Assembly: GCF_030131845.1 (NCBI RefSeq)
Contig: NZ_JASKYM010000004.1
Span: 1-64,000, forward strand
Reading direction: 5' to 3'
DNA: 64,000 nt
Origin: Romboutsia sedimentorum
GTDB lineage: Bacteria > Bacillota > Clostridia > Peptostreptococcales > Peptostreptococcaceae
Below the pieces are notes generated by a model that was given only the letters and a program-made list of their open reading frames with translations, ran no database searches and was not told where the DNA came from. Shown here in pieces: positions 44,501 through 51,876 of this stretch (position 1 is its first letter; every line of letters starts with the position of its first letter). Position numbers and translations under genes: made by a program.

Positions 44501-46637
44501 TAATTTCATTTACTAAGACTTTATACTCTACATTTGTAGTTTGCTGAGCATTTATAGGATCTGGCAATATAAATCCGTCAAAAGGATTTAATGTTGGTTG
44601 TATAGTTCCATTTGTTTTAACACTACCACTAACAAACGTAGCACCTGGTACTGTCGGCTCTAATACTTGAACACTTGATGCAGGTAAATTTCCTATATTA
44701 GTTAAACTTAGTGTATAAGTCACTGTATCTCCTACATTAGGATAATTATTATTATTGCATCTTTCACCAATTATATCTATATATTGAACTTGTATAGATG
44801 TAATATTACTAAATATAGTTTTTTCTCTTAAATATCCATATTGATTAAATACATATCCAAAAGTTATAGTAGATACATTACTTACTTTTGTAGATGCAGG
44901 TAATGAATTAACTATAGATTGGAATACTATTTCAGTACTGCTTCCAACAGGTAAGTCAGGTAATAAAATACCTACTGTTGGATCATAATTAGGATAAGCT
45001 ACTCCGTCTATAACTACAGTTTCAGGTACAAATGAGCAATTTTGATTAACCTTATCTTGGAAGAACATATCTTTTGCAATTTCTGTACCTATATTGGCTA
45101 TATCAATTGTGTAAGTTACAGTTTCCCCTACATTCATTGTAGTTTTTGAAGCTAATTTTACAATACTCAATAATCCATCTTGAACTATTACTTCCATAGA
45201 ATTAGTGCTAGCATAATTTGTAATAGTATCTATACCTGAATTAAATTGATAACTATAGTTTGCTAATTGGTGTAATAATCCTCCTGACGGTACTGAATTT
45301 ATCCTAACTGTAAATAATACATTTGTAATACCTTTAGCTGCAACAGTTCCAACATTGATTCCACTAGCTATATTTGCTGTAGGATTAGATGCACCATTTA
45401 TTGTAACTGAACCTGGAATAAATGAAGTTGATGAATTTAATACAGCAGATAATATAACGTTATTTGCATCTACACTACCATCATTTTTTATTTGGACTGC
45501 ATAAACTAATGGCTCTCCAACTTCAACATTATATTCGCTGTCTCCATCTATATCATACGCATCTAATACTGCTGTTATATCAGGAGCTTGTGCTTTTACT
45601 TGTGCACCTAAGGCTACTAATTGAATTCCATCTCCACTTCCACTTTCTGTTATTTGTCCTGCTAACAGTGTTTGGTTTGTTACTAATGTATTTGATATGT
45701 CAACATTTGTTATATCCCATTTGTTTCTTCCATTTAATGTTTGCGTTGGTACAAATCCATCATTATTATGAGTACCGTTAGTACCATTTATATTTAAAAG
45801 CCCATTGTTAGAACTCAGAGGATCAGCTACATTTATAACTCCTGAGAAAAAGCTATTTCCTGCATTGTTTGGTGCTGTTGATGGATTAGGATTTGGACTA
45901 TATACAGAATTACCTATATTATATAATTGTGCAAAAGACTGACCTGCATATACGAATTCTTGACCGTTTAAAGGCTCTCCATTAGCACAAGATAAGAATA
46001 CACTACCTTTTAATTGATCTTGTTGTGAACTAGTCGTAAATCCTGCAAGAGTTGTTTGTAATGGCGTATCTGGGGTTGCTGCAAATATACCAGAAGTATA
46101 AAGAATTTTTTGAGGTGAGAAAGCATTGTTTCTATATATTACTACTAATGACCATCCAGCTCTTGAATTACTTAGCCCCGTGTCTGGTAAACTTGTAGGA
46201 ACTTTAGATACAGTATAACTTCCTGATAAAGAATCTTTTATATAATTTGTTACATCTGCTGCTCTATATCTATCTATACTTCCTGATATTGCGCTATAGC
46301 TATCTGTATATTGAGGTGTTATTTGATAACTGCCTTTTGATGTAGTAAATGTTATTGGGTTATCTTGTATACTTCTAAGATCTAATGTTCCTTGAACATT
46401 GCTTTTTACAGTAGAATACCATACAAGCTCAGCATATAATATTGTACTATTTGATAATATATTTAAGTTCGCAGTACTTCCTGCTTCTGAATAATCCCTT
46501 GTAGTGCTACCATCTGGTTTAATCATACTTGAAGTATTATTTTCTGTAGCAGTTGTACTACCACATACTACTAAACTATTTCCTGTGGCCACTAATATGG
46601 CCTTATCTATTACGGAAAAACGAGGTGTTAAAGACAC
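38559..46637 (-). CDS. Giant DUF11-repeat spore-surface protein (2692 aa)
   Basis: The largest gene of the window. About residues 1-355 form a distinct N-terminal beta domain (opens MSLTPRFSVIDKAILVATGNSLVVCGSTT and includes ILYAELVWYS and RAGWSLVVIYRNN). Then follow 18 tandem DUF11/TIGR01451 repeats of about 131 residues. Each has K(S/V)VDKxYAxxGDxLxY, NxGNxxA, F(V/N)xGSVxINGVxxPxYNPxxGF and a closing SNTVTT. Repeats were counted by reading; exact identities were not computed. The last repeat stops early (about 94 of 131 residues) at VIDLC. There is no signal peptide, no LPxTG and no C-terminal anchor, so it is released by mother-cell lysis onto the spore. Start GTG 46637 follows AGGAGG. Two CGGCCTTA repeats 22 bp apart lie upstream (46684-46713). 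Confidence 0.9.
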   Translation of the reverse strand: MSLTPRFSVIDKAILVATGNSLVVCGSTTATENNTSSMIKPDGSTTRDYSEAGSTANLNILSNSTILYAELVWYSTVKSNVQGTLDLRSIQDNPITFTTSKGSYQITPQYTDSYSAISGSIDRYRAADVTNYIKDSLSGSYTVSKVPTSLPDTGLSNSRAGWSLVVIYRNNAFSPQKILYTSGIFAATPDTPLQTTLAGFTTSSQQDQLKGSVFLSCANGEPLNGQEFVYAGQSFAQLYNIGNSVYSPNPNPSTAPNNAGNSFFSGVINVADPLSSNNGLLNINGTNGTHNNDGFVPTQTLNGRNKWDITNVDISNTLVTNQTLLAGQITESGSGDGIQLVALGAQVKAQAPDITAVLDAYDIDGDSEYNVEVGEPLVYAVQIKNDGSVDANNVILSAVLNSSTSFIPGSVTINGASNPTANIASGINVGTVAAKGITNVLFTVRINSVPSGGLLHQLANYSYQFNSGIDTITNYASTNSMEVIVQDGLLSIVKLASKTTMNVGETVTYTIDIANIGTEIAKDMFFQDKVNQNCSFVPETVVIDGVAYPNYDPTVGILLPDLPVGSSTEIVFQSIVNSLPASTKVSNVSTITFGYVFNQYGYLREKTIFSNITSIQVQYIDIIGERCNNNNYPNVGDTVTYTLSLTNIGNLPASSVQVLEPTVPGATFVSGSVKTNGTIQPTLNPFDGFILPDPINAQQTTNVEYKVLVNEINPADLIENIAQVPFKYQISQGSTVIEVEKDSNKVDTIANYVCMNIVESVDKAYAIVGDTLYYKVNVSNNGNINATNTVFLSNIQAETSFVSGSVSINGIPYPAYNPNQGFTLGTICSGGTIEVTYKAKVDTVPNPNIVYNQSDVVYSYKPDPNGSILTSAVYSNIVQTIINKAGYSVTKSVDKSYAKPGDYIVYTTVIQNTGTVPLTDMKFVDFLGVYLSFYPGSVYVNGVNHPEYNPSTQFPIGTMHPGDTTTIVFGVSIISNTPVGYIPNMSEVTLSYQQIPSSPVVTDTVYSNIVKTYDPYASIALVKNVDKSYAGVGETLTYSFTATNTGNANAFNTLFADIIQSEATFVPGSVMVNGISKPAYNPQTGFTLGTMVVGQVVTVQFKVTVDSLPTPNTIKNNATTSYSYYIDPNDEPVTETKTSNTVTTVINTYLATLTKSVDKYYATVGDILNYEVIAANNGTVPLTNVSFKDIIPNGATFVADSVIIDGVSKPGFNPNTGFIINNVLPGGNVVVMFKATVTSVPTSTQINNSANINFKYQLSPSLPYIDGSLTSNTVTTNVKMMAVTNTKSVNKIYATVGDTLTYTSVIANNGNVDITSTNFIDNVPSHTTFVAGTVKIGSTTYPEYVPNAGFPLGTIMPGSSVTVTFDVTIDSVPGDGYITNSSVVNYQYKIDPNGVSILASATSNTVTTYINMGNLTITKVTDRTIARLTNVITYNFVVANTGNTILKSLYFKDIIQSESSFNIGSVYVNAVNKANYDPNTGFTLDDISVGNQTTISFTVTANTLPVDNKLLNKADVDYSYYVDPNTSPTTKTKTSNTTTVYVYDTIISANKYVDKSIAKIGDTLNFTIDINNGGNVPAQTVLFQDILDSHIIFVTDSVYVNGTQKPGYSPSDGFPLDDIAPNTTITIIFQATVASRPANNTIYNFATIDYEYTVGEDVITAAINTNTTQTYVATGELTLTKSVNALYATVGDNLNYDVVIKNTGSVNATSLNFKDLMPPSTSFNTGSVVVDGIPKLMFNPDEGFILSDLEPNQYHTVVFSIHVDSLPVSGKVENTADTTFTYKLTPSDNPVTMTATSNKVTTLIKIGKINATKVVDKAYATIGNTLNYTITINNEGNANCFDLFFQDIVQVNASFIPESVVVNGVSKPGYNPNTGFSLDDIPGYGSTTVSFAVTVQTLPLDYVIYNYASGQYKYYIDPANQPVVVEGITNTVTTVVNVGSLSATKSVSKAYATIGDVLTYTVNILNNGNVLAKNVNFRDVIPNGLTFVDGSVTINNVAYPSYNPYASFTIGNIVSGDSAVVKFEATVTSLPTLSLVSNTAELTFAYRIDPNGSDILSQINSNTVTTQINLGSLNLTKSVNKGYATKGDVLTYTVVVSNNGNVDATTVGFTDNLQSDVTFNPGSVKIDGTTYPDYDPNIGFSLGTISPLSSVTVVFTATVIQQPTHDSVLNYAVGTFQYKIDPNGSYYSKSVQSNTVMTIIIMPSLTDTKTVDKLYATLQNTLNYAILVKNTGNTTISQLFFNDVLSNGAVFKAGTVVIDGVSYPTYDPIAGFNLPNNLLAGLTSLVQFQAIVNTLPSPPQVANYATTNGVYKVDPEESDYPISTISNTVTTNINIGSLSNVKSVDKMYAKVNDTVTYASTITNTGNVNATNILFSDILQIALTYVSGTVRINNVLYPELNPNTGFGLSDLAPGQTVTVTFDAKINSLPIPAYVTNTSQAQFSYKIDPTSTPISYTQDSNLVTTNVVLGKINAVKTVDKPIATIGDTLTYTVTLTNVGNVIDSDVFFQDTPSTGATFKTGTVKINGVSKPSFDPTVGFNIPDIAIGDVVIVEFTADVVSVPPTNAVTNQAVITFKYVVDPKQAPYSDTTYSNTVTTNIAVGNLSVTKAVNKQYATIGEKLTYTVTLVNTGNINATNVVFLDPTPHNSIFVLGSVTINGVSQPTYNPSAGFNLNTMVPGQIITVVYQVQVIDLC
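38562..45580 (-). repeat. Tandem array of 18 DUF11 units (about 131 aa, 393 bp each)
   Basis: Protein-coding tandem repeats inside the 2692-aa gene. Unit length is very even, and each unit keeps the GDxLxY start and the SNTVTT end. The units differ enough in DNA that they look old, not freshly duplicated. Confidence 0.9.
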
Positions 46638-46683
46638 TTTTTGTCCTCCTTAAAATTTTAATAATATTTTATTTTTTTGTATA

Positions 46684-46713
46684 CGGCCTTATTTTTTACA
46701 TGAAGCGGCCTTA
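46684..46713 (-). promoter_or_regulatory. Direct repeats CGGCCTTA x2, two helical turns apart
   Basis: Identical 8-mers at 46684-46691 and 46706-46713, 22 bp apart, in otherwise AT-rich intergenic DNA. They lie 47-76 bp upstream of the giant gene start. No other promoter element was clear for that gene. Confidence 0.5.
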
Positions 46714-46793
46714 ATCTATAATATTAAAATATTTTTAATTAGTTACTATTTTATATTTTATTTTAAATTTATATTTCATACTAATTTGTCGTA

Positions 46794-46821
46794 ACATGAA
46801 ATAAGTATGGTGAATATAATA
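46794..46821 (+). promoter_or_regulatory. Sigma-K type promoter (variant -10) of the 1143-aa gene
   Basis: AC (46794-46795), 17 bases, AATATAATA (46813-46821), with A in place of the first C. Spacing is identical to the others. Confidence 0.55.
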
Positions 46822-46849
46822 TAAAGATAATAATCAAAGGAGTGACGCT

Positions 46850-49800
46850 ATGCCTTCAAATATATTAAGCATGAGTATTGATAAAACTCAAAATATACCA
46901 ATTATAATAGGCAATACATCTTCATTTAATATAAGTATAAAAAATCTTAGTAGTAGCCAAAGATTATACAACTTAGGACTTTATTTAACATTACCAGATG
47001 GTTTAGTTATTTCAACATCTACTATACCTCAAACTTCAAGTGTAGTAAATGCAGATAATAGTATCACATATTCATGGATAAATCTAAAAGATCTTGCTCC
47101 AATGGAAATAAATTATAATTTTAGCATTACAGTCAAATGTAATACTAAGTTTAAAAATGGGTCTAATGTTCCTTTTGGATATATCTTTTCGGGAATAAAC
47201 GTATCTTGTCAAGTAGATACTATGCCTAGAGGAATCTATGATATAGGAAATCAAGTAATCACCCAACAAATAGCTATGACATTTCAGTCAGTTAGGTTTT
47301 ACAGTACTGTATCAACATCATCAAAAGTATTAAAAGGAGCTGGAAGCTCACCTGCATTAAATGACTATACCCAAGTAAACACTGCCACCTATAAATTTTA
47401 TAACAATTCAGTTTCATCATCTTTAATTAATGTAACTATATTATTAGATGATGGTATAAGATATATTGGAAATATTACAGTATCTGGTACAGATGCTTCA
47501 AAATTTAGTACTCCTACTATAAGCTTAGTAAGTATTGACAATAAGTTATACACTCAGATTTATTATGGAAGTATTAATCTTTCAGTTGGTAGTAACACTA
47601 CTTTAAATTTTAGCTATGCCGTATGGAATCAATACAATAATAATCAAGGCAATTTTATAATTCATGGAACTAAGTTAAATATGTTTGTTAATATGAATTC
47701 TGCAGATCCTCTTATAATCTCAAGTAGTGATAGTAGTACTAGTTTCTTAGCTATGGATTTAATAATAACAACTTCTACAAGCAAGTCTTTAGTAGATGTA
47801 CAAAACACTGTAACCTACACTTATGTGTATAAGGTTGGGCAATATTACAATATACAAAATATAGTCGTTCATTATTTTTTACCTGATGGAGTATTTTATA
47901 TATCTAGTTCATCTGCTCCAACTTCAGTTATTGATGACCCTATTTTACAAGGGTATTATATGACTTATAATTTTGCCTTAGCCACACAAAATTCTACTAA
48001 AGCAGTAACTATAAATGCAAAGATTGATAGTTATTATAGATATAAAAAAGATAGTGAGTTTTTAAATTTACCAGTAGTTGCCTCTGATCCATTTTTAGCT
48101 ACTACAGATATTTCAGGTATCCTCTTTGGGCCATTAACTACCGTTACAGATAATGCTAGTGTATCTTCTAGCATAAGTATTGGATCTATAAATAAACAAT
48201 TTATAAAAGGATATTATAAAAATGGAACTCCTAAAACTATAAATACTCTAGCTCCTGGTGACTTAGCAGAATATACTTTAACTTATAATGCTTCTACTTT
48301 AAAAGCGATTCAAAAGCAAGTATATATAGATGACTTTTTCCCATTATCTGCTGATCCTATAGAAAATTTAAACTATTTATATACAGGATATAACCCAATT
48401 TTACAGCCTCAAATGATTAGTCCACATGGAGTAGATTTTAATTATGGAGATATTCCAGGATTGTCTTTAGCGACTATTAACTTTAAAGTTCCAATAAAGT
48501 TACTTGGTTCTTCTTCTCAAAATGCTAACTTAATGAAATTAAAAGGAATAAATACCTATGGATATGCTTATAGTAGTCGTTCTCAAGTAAATATTAATAT
48601 AGGTACTCCAAACTTAACATTAACTAAGTCTGTATCTGGACCTAACAAAAATGCAATCCAAGCAAATGAGATTTATACCTATACCGTAACATTAACTAAT
48701 ACAAATACACTTGGTAGCGAAACGGATGCATTTAACTTTACTCTTAATGATACTTTGTCTACTTGGTTTGTACTTAATCAAGCTAGTTTAAAAGTAACAT
48801 GTCCTGGCAGTTATAATGCCCCTGAAATTCAAGGCAATAATATAGTTGTTTATATAAATAAATTAGCACCTGGCCAATCTTTAGTTTTAACATACAATGT
48901 AACTATAAGTTCTGTTTTAGCACCTAGCATTAATATTACAACTACAGCTACTAATACTAATCCGTATTCACAAATATATGATGCAAGTTCAGATAATTTT
49001 CAATATACTAATCTAAATAAAACTGTATCTATAACTATATCTTCATTAGCTATAGCACTTTCTAAAGTAAATGTTTATGATATTTTCAAAGTAGGTTCAC
49101 TTATAACTTACTCACTTACTATTACTATTCCTCAAGGTACTATTGCCTATGGACTTTATGTAAAAGATACTTTGCCAAGTGGCGGACAGATTTATACGGG
49201 ACCATCTTATAAAAATGGAAATCTAATTACACCTTCAGTTTCTTCTAATGTAGTTACTTTCCCTACCGAAGGAACTGTAGATGCTAGAGCTTTGGCTATA
49301 ACTATTGTCTATATAATGACAGCTAAAATAAGCAATGCTAATAAATCTCTAAATGCTACTACTTCAACCCAAACCAATACTGTTCAATGCTTATACCAAC
49401 AAATTCAGGGTGGTAGCTTTACAACTATTAGTAAGTCTTTGTCAGTAACAATAAATCATCCTAATTTAGTAATGAACTTAAGTGCAACTGATAAAACAAC
49501 ATCAGTTATATATAATCAAACTGCTAATATAAATACTAATGCTATTATGCAATTTAAGTTAATTTTCCAAAATAATAGTGCTATTAAATTATTAAATGGA
49601 ACTATCGAAATACCTATTAATAATAATTTTTTGTTTTCTTGGATAGATACAACAGTTTTATGTGGCGCAACTTATAATAGTTCATCAAAGAAAATCATTA
49701 TAACGATACCTCAATTAGATTCGTCTGTATCTGGTTATGTAACTTTCACAGTCATACCTAAGTCAAATTTAAGAGCAGGTACATCTATAAATACTCAGGC

Positions 49801-50281
49801 AACTGCAATTTCATATTATAATGATATTTCTCCTACAAAAGTATATAGCGGTGAAAAAAGTAATATATTAACTTGTATTCTACCTCCTGGCGTATCACTT
49901 ATGCCAAATCCATTAAATCAAATAAATGATTCAACATCATTTATAGTAACACCACCAGGTAATACAGCTATAATAATTGATTACTTTAAAAATATAGGTG
50001 GAGGATATGATGATTTCACATTGACGATACAAAAGGTTGCTATAGGGTATACATTATATATAGATGATATAAAAATCACAGATGTATTACCAAATACGCT
50101 TTATCAAGCGGACTTAGATATAATGAAAAATTCAGCTCCTAATACTAACAAAACTATCAAAATTACAGCACTGATTCCTACTTCACAGTCTTTAGGAGTT
50201 AGATATGATTTTATAGTTACCGCTAAATCTAAAACTAATCCTTACCCAGAAAAAACAGTATTAAATATAGATCCTAGTTAA
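46850..50281 (+). CDS. Large leaderless beta-rich surface protein with DUF11-like domains (1143 aa)
   Basis: A 1143-residue protein transcribed divergently from the giant DUF11 gene. It opens MPSNILSMSIDKTQNIPIIIGNTSSFNISIKNLSSSQ, and is nearly all beta strand. DUF11-like units can be seen at about 560-720 (NLTLTKSVSGPNKNAIQANEIYTYTVTLTNTNTLGSETDAFNF) and about 730-860. The central part repeats a 120-150-residue strand pattern (for example SLVDVQNTVTYTYVYKVGQYYNIQNIVVHYFLPDG). Thr, Ser and Asn are abundant, which suits glycosylation. No signal peptide or anchor is visible. AAAGGAG precedes ATG 46850. It is a likely partner of the giant protein. Confidence 0.82.
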   Translation: MPSNILSMSIDKTQNIPIIIGNTSSFNISIKNLSSSQRLYNLGLYLTLPDGLVISTSTIPQTSSVVNADNSITYSWINLKDLAPMEINYNFSITVKCNTKFKNGSNVPFGYIFSGINVSCQVDTMPRGIYDIGNQVITQQIAMTFQSVRFYSTVSTSSKVLKGAGSSPALNDYTQVNTATYKFYNNSVSSSLINVTILLDDGIRYIGNITVSGTDASKFSTPTISLVSIDNKLYTQIYYGSINLSVGSNTTLNFSYAVWNQYNNNQGNFIIHGTKLNMFVNMNSADPLIISSSDSSTSFLAMDLIITTSTSKSLVDVQNTVTYTYVYKVGQYYNIQNIVVHYFLPDGVFYISSSSAPTSVIDDPILQGYYMTYNFALATQNSTKAVTINAKIDSYYRYKKDSEFLNLPVVASDPFLATTDISGILFGPLTTVTDNASVSSSISIGSINKQFIKGYYKNGTPKTINTLAPGDLAEYTLTYNASTLKAIQKQVYIDDFFPLSADPIENLNYLYTGYNPILQPQMISPHGVDFNYGDIPGLSLATINFKVPIKLLGSSSQNANLMKLKGINTYGYAYSSRSQVNINIGTPNLTLTKSVSGPNKNAIQANEIYTYTVTLTNTNTLGSETDAFNFTLNDTLSTWFVLNQASLKVTCPGSYNAPEIQGNNIVVYINKLAPGQSLVLTYNVTISSVLAPSINITTTATNTNPYSQIYDASSDNFQYTNLNKTVSITISSLAIALSKVNVYDIFKVGSLITYSLTITIPQGTIAYGLYVKDTLPSGGQIYTGPSYKNGNLITPSVSSNVVTFPTEGTVDARALAITIVYIMTAKISNANKSLNATTSTQTNTVQCLYQQIQGGSFTTISKSLSVTINHPNLVMNLSATDKTTSVIYNQTANINTNAIMQFKLIFQNNSAIKLLNGTIEIPINNNFLFSWIDTTVLCGATYNSSSKKIIITIPQLDSSVSGYVTFTVIPKSNLRAGTSINTQATAISYYNDISPTKVYSGEKSNILTCILPPGVSLMPNPLNQINDSTSFIVTPPGNTAIIIDYFKNIGGGYDDFTLTIQKVAIGYTLYIDDIKITDVLPNTLYQADLDIMKNSAPNTNKTIKITALIPTSQSLGVRYDFIVTAKSKTNPYPEKTVLNIDPS

Positions 50282-50293
50282 CACTTTTTATAA

Positions 50294-50345
50294 CATTATT
50301 AAAAGCCATAGATTATTTAAATATAGTCTATGGCCTTTAATAATG
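50294..50345. terminator. Bidirectional terminator with long arms
   Basis: A 19-bp stem with one mismatch (50294-50312 with 50327-50345). It separates the convergent genes ending at 50281 and 50337, and overlaps the last codons of the latter. Confidence 0.9.
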
Positions 50346-51230
50346 CAGTAATATATTGGTATTTATAAACACTGTATTTTTATTAATTAAGTTGCTTGAT
50401 GCATTCTCAATTATTATTTTTATATTATTTTTATTCACATATTCTATCCCAACGGGAACTAACATATAACATGAAAATCCAAATTTATCTCTTAATAATT
50501 TACTTTTTTGAAATTTGCTTTTAAATATCATTTCATAGTCAATGCTACCTATTACTATAAGCATGCAAATATTTGATTTGCACTCTCCATATATATCATT
50601 AGAAGGAGTATTAACAAGTTTTGTCTGTAATATTTCTATGCTAACATTAGAATCAACTATCTTTAATATAGGATCACATGTAGTTAATATATTATCTATA
50701 GACAGCTGTTTAAATACTTTTTCGTTAACTTTTGTATACACTCTATTACTTTGAATCGGTACTCTTGCAGGACATTTTTCAATATTATATATATAGTCGT
50801 GTTCTATGATAGAATAGTTTTTTATAATTTCACAAAAACAAAGAGGCAAAACTACAACCTTAAATGTTATACTTTTCTTGTAACCTGAATTTATATCCCC
50901 TATACAAAAACCATACTGTGGGTTTAGACATCTTACTTTTATATTATTTATTTCTACCGAATTTTGAATAAATTCTGTTCCTAATGGAATTTTATCTCTA
51001 AAAAATACATCTGTTACTAAATAATCACTTATATTATAGATATCAATTGTATATGTTAATATATCAAAATAGTAAGTATTTTTTTTATCTACAAATTTTT
51101 CTATTTTTAATATATTCTTTACTATATCTGTTGAAACAATGTTACTCAAAGTCGTCTTAGCTACTAAAGGACTTTGAGGTGATAATCTATATTTAAAATC
51201 TATTCTGCACTCATTGATGACCCTCATCAT
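50337..51230 (-). CDS. Chimeric protein: partial DUF11 repeat, one DUF11 unit, SPOCS-like C-terminus
   Basis: A 297-residue protein. Residues about 1-40 (RVINECRIDFKYRLSPQSPLVAKTTLSNIVSTDI) are the last third of a DUF11 repeat. Residues about 41-170 are one full unit (ILKIEKFVDKKNTYYFDILTYTIDIYNISD, then PQYGFCIGDI). The last about 120 residues look like a SPOCS/DUF3794-type domain (SNICMLIVIGSIDYEMIFKSKF). AAGGTGAT precedes ATG, so the start inside a repeat is genuine. No signal peptide. It probably binds the DUF11 assembly or the spore coat. It lies 41 nt behind the 168-aa gene. Confidence 0.75.
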   Translation of the reverse strand: MMRVINECRIDFKYRLSPQSPLVAKTTLSNIVSTDIVKNILKIEKFVDKKNTYYFDILTYTIDIYNISDYLVTDVFFRDKIPLGTEFIQNSVEINNIKVRCLNPQYGFCIGDINSGYKKSITFKVVVLPLCFCEIIKNYSIIEHDYIYNIEKCPARVPIQSNRVYTKVNEKVFKQLSIDNILTTCDPILKIVDSNVSIEILQTKLVNTPSNDIYGECKSNICMLIVIGSIDYEMIFKSKFQKSKLLRDKFGFSCYMLVPVGIEYVNKNNIKIIIENASSNLINKNTVFINTNILLHY

Positions 51231-51271
51231 ATCACCTTTTCTATTTATATAATAAATGTCTTAAGTAAAAC

Positions 51272-51778
51272 TTAATATTCATCTATATATTGCATTAACA
51301 TTGTAACACTTATAAAAATTTTATCTAAGCTAATATTAGCAACTGTTACATCTTCAATTAGATATTTTAAGTTAACTTGTTCTTGATCACAAGTTTCTTT
51401 TGGAATTATTATAAATGTACTAAAAGGTATGCTAACTTTTAATATCTCATTTTTATTTAACCCCTTGCTTCGTTTACAGTTAACATAATATTCCAAAACT
51501 AAACTTAAATTTACAGTGCCTACTATAATTAGTTTTTTCCCGCTTAGGTGTTGACCTTCTAAAGAAGTACCTTGCATAGTTTTTATTATTTTTGTATCTA
51601 TTATCTTTGTTGAACATACCTCTATATTTGGAGTTGTACTTTCTATATTGCAAATAGTTATATTCTTAGTATATAAAGCTACATCTTGATATACATTAAA
51701 TTGTTTGAAATATTTTAATGGGCTTAACTCTTCAAAACAAGATAAGTTACAATTCATTTTATCTATATTAACATCCAT
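51272..51778 (-). CDS. SPOCS/DUF3794-like protein
   Basis: A 168-residue leaderless protein. The N-terminal 70 residues carry two Cys-containing strands; the C-terminal 90 carry GKKLIIVGTVNLSLVLEYYV, VSIPFSTFIIIPKE and VANISLDKIFISVTMLMQYI. That pattern is the DUF3794/SPOCS fold known from spore-morphogenesis proteins such as SipL. GGGGGAG stands ahead of ATG 51778. It is upstream of the chimeric gene at 50337, whose end carries a similar domain, so the two may interact or share an origin. Confidence 0.65.
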   Translation of the reverse strand: MDVNIDKMNCNLSCFEELSPLKYFKQFNVYQDVALYTKNITICNIESTTPNIEVCSTKIIDTKIIKTMQGTSLEGQHLSGKKLIIVGTVNLSLVLEYYVNCKRSKGLNKNEILKVSIPFSTFIIIPKETCDQEQVNLKYLIEDVTVANISLDKIFISVTMLMQYIDEY

Positions 51779-51876
51779 ATTATAATTTCTCCCCCATAAC
51801 GCATTAATTCTATTTATTAATATAATATAGTATAATATTATGCAATTAATTATCTTTTAGGAGCTAATTACATATA

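Noticed and set aside
38562..45580. CRISPR or satellite-like DNA array
   Set aside because: The periodic DNA is coding, in one open frame of 2692 codons with about 393-bp units and diverged third positions.
38559..46637. Sortase-anchored surface protein
   Set aside because: No signal peptide, LPxTG-like motif, C-terminal helix or basic tail; ends at VIDLC.
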